DNA of 64,000 nt, taken from positions 256,015 through 320,014 of the forward strand of contig CAWGTL010000008.1 of the NCBI GenBank assembly GCA_963825505.1, given 5' to 3'. Position 1 is the first letter of the stretch. Every line of letters starts with the position of its first letter. The position numbers were made by a program, and so were the translations under genes. This stretch comes from JBBQSN01 sp963825505 (GTDB lineage: Bacteria > Actinomycetota > Actinomycetes > Actinomycetales > CAWJMD01). Below, one piece after another: positions 24,972-32,195 of the stretch. The notes beneath the pieces were generated by a model. That model searched no databases. It was not told the origin of the DNA and saw nothing but the letters and a program-made list of their open reading frames with translations.

Positions 24972-26485
24972 GACGCCGCCACGAGGTCGAGCGCTGCGGC
25001 CGTGGCCTGCGCGTTGGACACCAGCACGTACGCGCCCGCGGCCGCCAGTGCCTCGCCCTGGCGGTCGAGACCCTGCGGGTCGGCGCCGGTGCCGACGAGG
25101 GTCGCCACGACGTCCAACCTGCGCCCGTCACCCGCCGCCGCAGCGCGCGCAGCCTCGATCGCCGGCGCGTGCACCGACGCCGGGTCGGCGTGCGCACCGT
25201 GGCCCAGCACGACGTCGATCAGCACGACCCGCACCCTCGGGTCGGCCGCGGCGTCCGCCAACGCCTCGAGCCGCAGGGTCGGGTCGATCATCGGGTGCGC
25301 GCGTCCCACCGTGAGGGTGTCGTCGCCGAGGTCGACCACGGCGTGACCGGCCGCGGCGAAGGCGGCCGCCAGCGCGGCCGGGCCGGAGGCGTCGAGCGAG
25401 GGCCACGACGGGTCGAGCGGGACGTTGGACGCCACCGGTCCGAGCCGCCGCGCCGCGAGCGCCATCGCCTCGTCGCACAGCGTCCCGCCGGCGAAGAGCC
25501 CGCGCAGCAGACCCCCGCCCCCGTCGGAGGGCCGATCACCCCAGGTGCGCCAGGTGGGGACGTCCGCACCCAGCCGCTCCAGCACCGCCTCGGCGGCCGT
25601 GGTCAGGTCGGGCTGGTCGGGGCCGAGCACCGCCCAGACCAGCGGCGTCCCCAGCCGGGACGCGTGGTCCTCGAGGTGCGAGATCACCTGCGGGTCAGCG
25701 GGTTTGGACACGACTACCACGAGCTCGGTGGCGTCGTCCGCGGCCAGGACGTCGAGCGCCGACCTCGCACCGAGCCCACCGACCGCGGCGCCGAGGTCGC
25801 GACCACCGAGCCCCAGGCAGTGGCGCACGCCGACGCCGGCCTGGTCCAGGAGCGCCATCAGGTGCTGGGCGCCGGTGCCCGAGGCCGCCACGAGCGACAC
25901 GGGCCCCGGCCGGACGGCGTTGGCGAAGCCCAGCCCGACCCCGCCGACCACCGCCGTGCCGCAGTCCGGCCCCATCACGAGAAGACCCCGGGCGGCGGCG
26001 GCGGTCTTGAGCGCGACCTCGTCCACGACGGGGACGTTGTCGCTGAACAGCATCACCGACGAGCCTGCGTCGAGGGCATCCCAGGCCTCGGCGGCGGCGT
26101 GCGCACCGGGCACTGACACCAGCACGAGCGGGGATGGGTCACGCCGCAGCGCCGCACCCGTGGTGCGCGGCGGCACGTCGTCGGCGACGGACGTGCCGTG
26201 GTCCCCCTTGCGCGACAACGCGTCCTCGAGGGCCGCGAGGGCGGACGCGACCACGGCGTCGGGGTCGTCGGCGTCGTCCTCGACGCGCAGCGCCACCACG
26301 AGGTCGTCCGGCGCCGTGGGTACCAGCTGGAAACCCATGGAGGACAGCACGTCCAGGTTGAGGGGGGTGGCCATCGCGACCTGGGCGGCCGCCACCGAGG
26401 GCAGCGCCGCGAGGCGGGAGCTCACCTGCAGCAGGCTCACCGAGTCGTGGTACGTGCCGTGCCGGACCTCGACGTGCGTGGTCAC
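24968..26485 (-). CDS. fdrA: FdrA-family acyl-CoA-synthetase-like transcarbamoylase subunit
   Basis: 505 residues. The N-terminal region (HVEVRHGTYHDSVSLLQVS) and the later MGPDCGTAVVGGVGLGFAN near residue 170, then LGLGGRDLGAAVGG near 225, match FdrA, a relative of succinyl-CoA synthetase alpha/beta. The histidine used by succinyl-CoA synthetase is not seen at the equivalent place. In E. coli FdrA (AllF) acts with DUF1116 and DUF2877 proteins to make carbamoyl phosphate from an N-carbamoyl amide. Start is GTG 26485, overlapping the DUF2877 stop; its own stop overlaps the DUF1116 start. The tight three-gene coupling argues for one complex. Confidence 0.85.
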   Translation of the reverse strand: MTTHVEVRHGTYHDSVSLLQVSSRLAALPSVAAAQVAMATPLNLDVLSSMGFQLVPTAPDDLVVALRVEDDADDPDAVVASALAALEDALSRKGDHGTSVADDVPPRTTGAALRRDPSPLVLVSVPGAHAAAEAWDALDAGSSVMLFSDNVPVVDEVALKTAAAARGLLVMGPDCGTAVVGGVGLGFANAVRPGPVSLVAASGTGAQHLMALLDQAGVGVRHCLGLGGRDLGAAVGGLGARSALDVLAADDATELVVVVSKPADPQVISHLEDHASRLGTPLVWAVLGPDQPDLTTAAEAVLERLGADVPTWRTWGDRPSDGGGGLLRGLFAGGTLCDEAMALAARRLGPVASNVPLDPSWPSLDASGPAALAAAFAAAGHAVVDLGDDTLTVGRAHPMIDPTLRLEALADAAADPRVRVVLIDVVLGHGAHADPASVHAPAIEAARAAAAGDGRRLDVVATLVGTGADPQGLDRQGEALAAAGAYVLVSNAQATAAALDLVAAS

Positions 26486-27333
26486 GCCACCTCCTGGGGG
26501 CGGGCTGCCGCCTCCAGGACACCGAGCGCGCCGCTCAGCAGGTCACCGCCGGAGGTGTGCCCCACCCGCATCAGGTCGGCGACGGCGGCCCGGCCGCCCG
26601 GGCGGGCCGGCACCACCATTGCCGCCAGCGCGCGCGAGACGACGTCGGGGCACCAGCCCGCGCTGGCGTCGGTGAGCATGCCGCGCGAGACCACGGTGGT
26701 GGCGATCCGCGCCGCCCGCCGGACCGTACCGCCGACGTGCTCCATCTCCTCGTACGTGAGCACCCGCCGCGCCGCGAGCAGGATCCCCGCCACCACGTCG
26801 TCGCCGCTCGGGGTCAGCCCGGGTCCGCGACCGAGCAGGCCGACGAGCTGGGCACAGGCGTCCTCGTGGTCGCCGGCCAGGAGCGACATCGCCGCGCGCG
26901 CTCCGTCGCGGCGGGCGAGCCCCACCTCGGCGGGCAGGTCGCGCGCGCCGAGCAGCGAGCGGGCGTAGCGGAGCACGTCGGGGTCCGGCGTCCCACGGCG
27001 CGGGGCGGAGGACGGCAGGAACCAGCGGCCCACCACGAGCCGGTGGGTGGGACCCTCCACCCCGCCGTCCCCGATCCGCACGCGGGTGCCGGCGGGCAGC
27101 AGGTCGACGGGCTCGCGTCCGGGCGGCAGCACCATCCCGCTGGCGGGGCAGGTCGCCTGCCGGGTGACGACGCCGAGGACGCGGTCGCCCCCGCGCGAGG
27201 CGTAGGTGACGTAGGCGGCAGGGCGCCCGCTCGCGACCACGAGGCCGTCGACGGGGCGCCCGCCGAGCACGTCCGCGAGCAGGCCAGAGGCCGCGACGGG
27301 CGTCAGCTGCTCCGCCGGCCGGGGGAGAGGCAT
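26482..27333 (-). CDS. DUF2877 protein, transcarbamoylase subunit (AllH/YlbF-like)
   Basis: 283 residues of the DUF2877 family, the third partner of the fdrA group. The hallmark GRGPGLTPSGDDVVAGILLA is near residue 165, and a C-terminal VGHTSGGDLLSGALGVL helix follows. The ATG at 27333 is seven bases after a TACCGT hexamer, so the operon probably begins with a leaderless message at this gene. It is divergent from pucR, with 84 nt between start codons. The function follows from the family: in E. coli the YlbF/AllH product is needed for oxamate transcarbamoylase activity. Which subunit binds substrate is not visible. Confidence 0.82.
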   Translation of the reverse strand: MPLPRPAEQLTPVAASGLLADVLGGRPVDGLVVASGRPAAYVTYASRGGDRVLGVVTRQATCPASGMVLPPGREPVDLLPAGTRVRIGDGGVEGPTHRLVVGRWFLPSSAPRRGTPDPDVLRYARSLLGARDLPAEVGLARRDGARAAMSLLAGDHEDACAQLVGLLGRGPGLTPSGDDVVAGILLAARRVLTYEEMEHVGGTVRRAARIATTVVSRGMLTDASAGWCPDVVSRALAAMVVPARPGGRAAVADLMRVGHTSGGDLLSGALGVLEAAARPQEVA

Positions 27334-27340
27334 GTCGAGG

Positions 27341-27362
27341 ACGGTAGGCGGGCGGCTACGGT
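27341..27362. promoter_or_regulatory. Divergent -10 elements for DUF2877 and pucR
   Basis: TACCGT (minus strand, 27346-27341) is seven bases before the DUF2877 ATG. TACGGT (plus strand, 27357-27362) is seven bases before an ATG at 27370 in the pucR frame. The two promoters are almost back to back, so one bound regulator could control both. Confidence 0.5.
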
Positions 27363-27372
27363 GCCCCACATG

Positions 27373-27384
27373 GGCAAAGTTGCC
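27373..27384. promoter_or_regulatory. Inverted repeat GGCAA-AG-TTGCC, candidate PucR operator
   Basis: A perfect 5+5 inverted repeat just downstream of the plus-strand -10 element in the divergent pucR region. Related sequences occur before the permease (29147-29159) and arcC (60800-60807). Assignment to PucR is inference. Confidence 0.4.
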
Positions 27385-27417
27385 AACCCTGGCCGGGGTG
27401 ACGGACAAAGGGTGCCG

Positions 27418-29100
27418 ATGGCCGCGACCGGCGGCGTCCCCGTCTCCCGAGTCCTGGCGACCCCCGCCCTGGCCGGGTCGCACGTGGTGGCGGGCGCGTC
27501 CGGCACCGGACGCCTGGTCACGCGACTGAACGTGATGGAGGTCCCGGACATCCACGCGTGGGTGCGGCCCGGCGAGCTGCTCCTCACCACCGGCTACTCG
27601 GTGCGAGAGGACCCCGAGCAGCTGGTGCAGGTGCTGGAGGGTCTCGACGAGCGCGGGGTCGCCGCCCTCGCCATCAAGCTCGGCCGCTACCTGGACGAGC
27701 TGCCGACCACGGTCCTGGCCCGCGCTGACGAGCTCGGTCTGCCGGTCGTGGCGCTCGCGGAGCACGTCTCGTTCGACGACGTCCTCACCGAGGTGATGAC
27801 GGAGGTGCTCACCGAGCAGGTCGTCCGGCGCGCCGGCGGCGCGGTGCGCACCGACCACGTGCACCGGGTCCTGGTCGAGCTGGTGCTCGCCGGGGGTGAC
27901 CTCGACGCCGTCGCCGACACCCTCGCCCACCAGCTCGACGTCGCGGTGCTGGTGACCTCGCCGGACGGTCGCCTGCTCGCCGCCGCCGGGCCGTCCGACC
28001 AGCTCGAGACCGCGCTGGCCGGGCCGTGGCGCGACAGCACGGGCCGGCTGCGCACCGAGGACAACAGCTTCGCGCTCGGGCTGCACCCGTCGGACGGCGG
28101 CACCTCGTGGGCGGTCGCCGAGATCGGTGCGGCGGGTCTCGACCACGGGCGCCTCGCCTGCTTCTCCACCACCCGCGAGCTCGACGACGACGATCTCGTG
28201 GCGGTGCAGCGCAGCGCCACGGTGTGCGCGCTGGTCGTCACCCGCGAGCTCGCCGTCGCCGCGGTCGAGGACCGCTACCGCGCGGACTACCTGCGCGACC
28301 TGCTGCACGGACGGGCGGGCGACGACGGCGACGTCGTCGCGCACGGGGAGGCGCTTGGCTGGGACGTGGACCGTCCGCTCGTCGTCGTGGTGCTCGAGCC
28401 GGACCCGCCCGGGGCCGACGACGACGTCGCCGCCCGGGCACGCCGCCCCGTGGTCGAGCGGCAGGCGGCGGCGCTCGCGGGGGCGGTGCGGCAGCGCGAC
28501 CCCGGCGCCGCGGTCGCGGCGCTGCGCACCGAGACGGTGGCCCTGGTCGGCGTGCCCGCGGACGGGGACGTGCGCCGGATGGTGCGGGACCTCGTCGGGG
28601 TGGTGCGCGGCGTCGGCGGGGGCGGGCGCAAGCCGTTCGGCGTCGGCGTGAGCCGGGTGTGCACGGGTGCCGCCGGTCTGGCCGCCGGGTACGAGCAGGC
28701 CCGGACGGCGGCGCGCGTCGGTCGCCAGGTGCACGGCCCCAGCGCGTGCACCCACTTCGACGACCTCGGCGTCTACCGGCTGCTCAGCCTGGTGCCGGAC
28801 GAGCGCGAGCTGCAGGCGTTCGCGGAGGAGACCCTGGGCGAGCTCGCCGGGCCGGGGGAGCAGGCCGCCGACCTGCGCCGCACCCTGGAGGTGCTGCTCG
28901 AGACCAGCATCAACGTCGCCGAGACCTCACGCCGGCTGCACTTCCACTACAACACCCTGCGCTACCGGATCGGCAAGCTCGAGCGGCTGGTCGGACCTTT
29001 CACCACGGAACCGACACTGCGCCTCGACCTCGCGCTGGCGCTGAAGGTGGTGGCGATGCGCGGCCTCGGCGCGCGGGTCCGCGAGCCCCTGCACCCGTAG
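27418..29100 (+). CDS. pucR: PucR-family transcriptional regulator
   Basis: 560 residues from ATG 27418. The N-terminal PucR domain covers about 8-125 (VSRVLATPALAGSHVVAGA, RPGELLLTTGYSVRE), a middle GAF/GGDEF-like region follows, and the C-terminal helix-turn-helix VLLETSINVAETSRRLHFHYNTLRYRIGKLERLVG ends the protein (seen in pieces NVAETSRRLHFH and NTLRYRIGKLE). PucR proteins control purine and related nitrogen catabolism. An alternative ATG at 27370 would give a leaderless message and 16 extra residues; the core domain starts after both. It sits between the divergent DUF2877-fdrA-DUF1116 operon and the permease, so it is the likely regulator of both. Confidence 0.88.
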   Translation: MAATGGVPVSRVLATPALAGSHVVAGASGTGRLVTRLNVMEVPDIHAWVRPGELLLTTGYSVREDPEQLVQVLEGLDERGVAALAIKLGRYLDELPTTVLARADELGLPVVALAEHVSFDDVLTEVMTEVLTEQVVRRAGGAVRTDHVHRVLVELVLAGGDLDAVADTLAHQLDVAVLVTSPDGRLLAAAGPSDQLETALAGPWRDSTGRLRTEDNSFALGLHPSDGGTSWAVAEIGAAGLDHGRLACFSTTRELDDDDLVAVQRSATVCALVVTRELAVAAVEDRYRADYLRDLLHGRAGDDGDVVAHGEALGWDVDRPLVVVVLEPDPPGADDDVAARARRPVVERQAAALAGAVRQRDPGAAVAALRTETVALVGVPADGDVRRMVRDLVGVVRGVGGGGRKPFGVGVSRVCTGAAGLAAGYEQARTAARVGRQVHGPSACTHFDDLGVYRLLSLVPDERELQAFAEETLGELAGPGEQAADLRRTLEVLLETSINVAETSRRLHFHYNTLRYRIGKLERLVGPFTTEPTLRLDLALALKVVAMRGLGARVREPLHP

Positions 29101-29146
29101 GGCGGACCAGTAGGGCACGCATCGCCAGCGGCGGTCCCGAGCGGCT

Positions 29147-29159
29147 GGCAAGGATCGCC
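29147..29159. promoter_or_regulatory. GGCAA-GGA-TCGCC, candidate PucR site
   Basis: A near-copy of the inverted repeat at 27373, 90 nt before the permease start. One arm is imperfect. Weak on its own; listed because of its position. Confidence 0.25.
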
Positions 29160-29249
29160 GGTGGTGCCTCCCGCGGCGGTGGCTAGCGTTCCGGCATCCT
29201 GCCGCCAGGTGACCCGCGTCATGCGGGTCCGCTCGAGAGGACTCACCCC

Positions 29250-30767
29250 ATGGCACTGGGTCTCGGTTGGTCGAAGATCGACGGGAAGCTGCAGCCCGGC
29301 GAGGTGGTGGCACCCGACGAGCGGCTCGGCTGGGGACGCACCCTCGGCCTCGGCGCGCAGCACGTCGTCGCGATGTTCGGCGCCACCTTCGTCTTCCCGC
29401 TCATCATGGGGCTCAACCCCCAGCTCGCGATCCTGATGAGCGGCATCGCCACGATCTGCTTCCTGCTCATCGTCAAGGGCAAGGTGCCGAGCTACCTCGG
29501 CACGTCGGCCTCCTTCGTCGGTGGCGTCGCGGCGATCTACGCGCAGCAGGGCACGCCCCAGGAGGTCACCGGCGCGATCCTCATCGCCGGCGTGATCCTC
29601 GCCCTGGTGGGCGTCTTCATCCACGTCGCCGGCGCGCACCTGATCTACAAGGTGCTGCCGCCGGTCGTCACCGGCGCCGTGGTCATGCTGATCGGGTTCA
29701 ACCTGGCACCCGTCGTCGCGAACATCTACTGGCCGCAGGACCAGTGGATCGCGCTGATCGTCATGGTGGCCGTGATCCTGATGAGCGTCGGGCTGCGCGG
29801 CTTCCTCGGCCGGATCTCGATCTTCCTCGGGCTGCTGCTGGGGTACGTGCTCTCGTGGGTGTTCGATCGGCTCTTCGGCCAGATCACCTCCTACAACGCC
29901 GGGATCGGCGCGGTCGACACGCACTTCCGGGTCAACTGGTCCGGCGTCGCCGACGCACCGTGGCTCGGCTTCCCTCCGCAGACCGACCTGGCCAACGGCG
30001 TCGTCGGCTGGCACCTGCCGAGCTTCAACCTGGTCTTCGTCCTGCTGGTGATCCCGGCCGTGATCGCCCTGGTCGCCGAGAACGCCGGGCACGTCAAGGC
30101 GGTCGCCGAGATGACCGGCGCCGACCTCGACCCGGTGATGGGCCGGGCGATCGCCGCGGACGGCGTCGGCACCGTCATCGCCAGCGCCGTCGGCGGCTCG
30201 CCGACCACCACGTACGCCGAGAACATCGGCGTGATGGCGGCGACCCGCGTGTACTCCACAGCGGCCTACTTCGCCGCCGCCGGCTTCGCGATCCTGTTCG
30301 GCTTCTCGCCCAAGTTCGGCGCCATCGTCTCGGCCACCCCCGGCGGCGTCCTCGGCGGCATCACCGTCGTGCTCTACGGGATGATCGGCCTTCTCGGCGC
30401 GAAGATCTGGAAGGAGAACCGGGTCGACTTCTCCAACCCGGTCAACCTCGTCCCGGTCGCCGCGGGCATCATCATCGCCATCGGCAACACCTCGCTGGTC
30501 TTCTCCGACGAGTTCTCCCTGGCGGGCATCGCGCTCGGCACGATCGTGACCATCGTGATGTACCACGTGGCACGTGCCGTCGCGCCGCCCCACCTGCGCG
30601 ACGTGGCCGACTCCCCGAGCCTGGTGCTCGGCGAGCCCGGCATGTACGAGCAGTCGCCCACCGACGGGTTGCGGGCACCCGGGGACGGCGTCCGCGGGCC
30701 GGTGCGCGACGGCGCGGCCGACGACCCCGACGACCCCGACGACCGCCTGCGCAAGGAGCACCCGTAG
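29250..30767 (+). CDS. NCS2 nucleobase permease, uracil type
   Basis: 505 residues with about fourteen hydrophobic helices. AQHVVAMFGATFVFPLIMG opens the transport core. The helix-8 region is AENAGHVKAVAEMTG and the helix-10 motif is SPTTTYAENIGVMAATRVYS. In UraA/RutG-type uracil carriers this motif reads GTTYGENIGVMA, whereas xanthine and urate carriers have NTFSQNVG, so pyrimidine transport is favoured. A hydrophilic, Asp-rich tail of about 60 residues extends into the cytosol. Start ATG 29250 with GAGAGGA about nine bases upstream. It follows pucR and is 40 nt upstream of the molybdenum hydroxylase genes on the same strand. Barbiturate itself is a possible alternative substrate. Confidence 0.85.
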   Translation: MALGLGWSKIDGKLQPGEVVAPDERLGWGRTLGLGAQHVVAMFGATFVFPLIMGLNPQLAILMSGIATICFLLIVKGKVPSYLGTSASFVGGVAAIYAQQGTPQEVTGAILIAGVILALVGVFIHVAGAHLIYKVLPPVVTGAVVMLIGFNLAPVVANIYWPQDQWIALIVMVAVILMSVGLRGFLGRISIFLGLLLGYVLSWVFDRLFGQITSYNAGIGAVDTHFRVNWSGVADAPWLGFPPQTDLANGVVGWHLPSFNLVFVLLVIPAVIALVAENAGHVKAVAEMTGADLDPVMGRAIAADGVGTVIASAVGGSPTTTYAENIGVMAATRVYSTAAYFAAAGFAILFGFSPKFGAIVSATPGGVLGGITVVLYGMIGLLGAKIWKENRVDFSNPVNLVPVAAGIIIAIGNTSLVFSDEFSLAGIALGTIVTIVMYHVARAVAPPHLRDVADSPSLVLGEPGMYEQSPTDGLRAPGDGVRGPVRDGAADDPDDPDDRLRKEHP

Positions 30768-30807
30768 CGGCGCGCCGCCGCCTGGGCGGTCGGGGCAGGA
30801 TGGGGTC

Positions 30808-31695
30808 ATGAAGCCCTCGCCGCTGCGGTACCACCGCCCCGGCAGCCTGGAGGAGGCCGTCTCGCTGCTCGCGCGTCTCGACGGCGAGGGCAAGGTCCTC
30901 GCGGGCGGCCAGAGCCTGGTGCCCATGCTCTCGATGCGGCTGGCCGCGCCGGCCCACCTCGTCGACATCAACGGGCTGCCCGGCCTCGACGACGTGGTCG
31001 TCGGGGCCGAGCAGGTCGTCGTCGGCGCCCTGGTGCGGCACAGCGACCTCCTGGCGCACGCGGGCGCCCGCACCGCGCAACCGCTGGTGGCCCAGGCGCT
31101 CTCGCACGTCGCGCACCCGACGATCCGCAACCGGGGCACCACGGTCGGCTCGGTCGTGCACGCCGACCCCTCGGCGGAGATGCCCGCGGTCATCGCGCTG
31201 CTCGGCGGGGCGCTGCGGGTGGCCTCCGTGCGCGGCGAACGGGACGTCCCCGCCGCCGAGCTGTTCGTCGGGCCCCTGGAGACCAGCCTGTCGGCGGACG
31301 AGATCGCGGTGGCGGCGGTGCTCCCGGTCCGGCACCCGGGGGAGGGCACCGCGGTCGTCGAGGTGGCGCGACGGCACGGCGACTACGCCGTCGTGGGCGT
31401 CGTGACCCAGGTCGTGGTCGCCGGCGGGGAGGTGCTCTCGGCGCGCGCCACCTACGTGTCCGCGGGCGAGCTCGGCGAGGTCGTCGACCTCGGCGGTCCG
31501 GTCGTGGGTTCGGCCCCGGACGCCGCCGCCTGGGACGACGCCGCCGACCTCGCGCGCGACACCGTCGCCGTCGAGCCCGACATCCACGCCACCGCCGCGT
31601 ACCGCGCCGAGCTGGTGCGTGGTCTGACCGCCCGCGCGCTGCGGGCGGCCGCCGAGCACGCCGTCACCGATCTCGGAGCAGGGAGACCGCGATGA
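30808..31695 (+). CDS. Molybdenum hydroxylase FAD subunit (CoxM-like)
   Basis: 295 residues. The medium, FAD-binding subunit of a xanthine-oxidase-family enzyme: LAGGQSLVPMLSMRLAAP near residue 33 binds FAD pyrophosphate and TIRNRGTTVGSVVHADPSAE near 110 is the second signature. The C-terminal domain of the family follows. It shuttles electrons from the iron-sulfur subunit to the external acceptor. Start is ATG 30808, six bases after CAGGAT, with no good ribosome binding site. The stop overlaps the next gene (ATGA). A role in hydroxylating a pyrimidine ring is inferred from the neighbours. Confidence 0.88.
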   Translation: MKPSPLRYHRPGSLEEAVSLLARLDGEGKVLAGGQSLVPMLSMRLAAPAHLVDINGLPGLDDVVVGAEQVVVGALVRHSDLLAHAGARTAQPLVAQALSHVAHPTIRNRGTTVGSVVHADPSAEMPAVIALLGGALRVASVRGERDVPAAELFVGPLETSLSADEIAVAAVLPVRHPGEGTAVVEVARRHGDYAVVGVVTQVVVAGGEVLSARATYVSAGELGEVVDLGGPVVGSAPDAAAWDDAADLARDTVAVEPDIHATAAYRAELVRGLTARALRAAAEHAVTDLGAGRPR

Positions 31696-32195
31696 CCGCC
31701 GACGAGGGCCTGGAGGTCACCGTCCCCCTGCGCGTCAACGGGGTCGGCCACGAGGTGACCCTCCCGGCGCGCACCCTGCTGTCCGACGCGCTGCGTCACC
31801 AGCTGCGGCTCACCGGCACGCACGTGGGCTGCGAGCACGGGGTGTGCGGCGCCTGCACGGTGCTGCTCGACGGCCGACCGGTGCGCTCCTGCCTGATGCT
31901 GGCCGCATCGGCCCAGGGTCACGAGATCACGACCGTCGAGGGCCTGTCACCCGCGGACGGTGGGCTGCACCCGGTGCAGCAGGCGTTCGTCGACTGCCAC
32001 GGGCTCCAGTGCGGCTTCTGCACACCGGGTTTCGTCACCACCATCGTCGCCTTCCTCGAGGAGAACCCGGACCCCACCGAGGACGAGGCCACCGAGGCGA
32101 TCTCGGGCAACCTGTGCCGCTGCACGGGGTACCAGAACATCCGAGCCGCCGTGCTGCGGGCCGCCGAGCTGAAGCGCGAGGAGGGGACGCCGTGA
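31692..32195 (+). CDS. Molybdenum hydroxylase [2Fe-2S] subunit (CoxS-like)
   Basis: 167 residues with two [2Fe-2S] clusters. The plant-ferredoxin-like cluster uses the cysteines of GCEHGVCGACTVLLDG and the following SCLM; the helical cluster uses QCGFCTPGF and NLCRCTGYQNI. All eight cysteines are in place. Start overlaps the FAD subunit stop and its own stop overlaps the large subunit start, so the three subunits are co-translated in the order M-S-L. The N-terminal 12 residues precede the family core. Confidence 0.93.
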   Translation: MTADEGLEVTVPLRVNGVGHEVTLPARTLLSDALRHQLRLTGTHVGCEHGVCGACTVLLDGRPVRSCLMLAASAQGHEITTVEGLSPADGGLHPVQQAFVDCHGLQCGFCTPGFVTTIVAFLEENPDPTEDEATEAISGNLCRCTGYQNIRAAVLRAAELKREEGTP

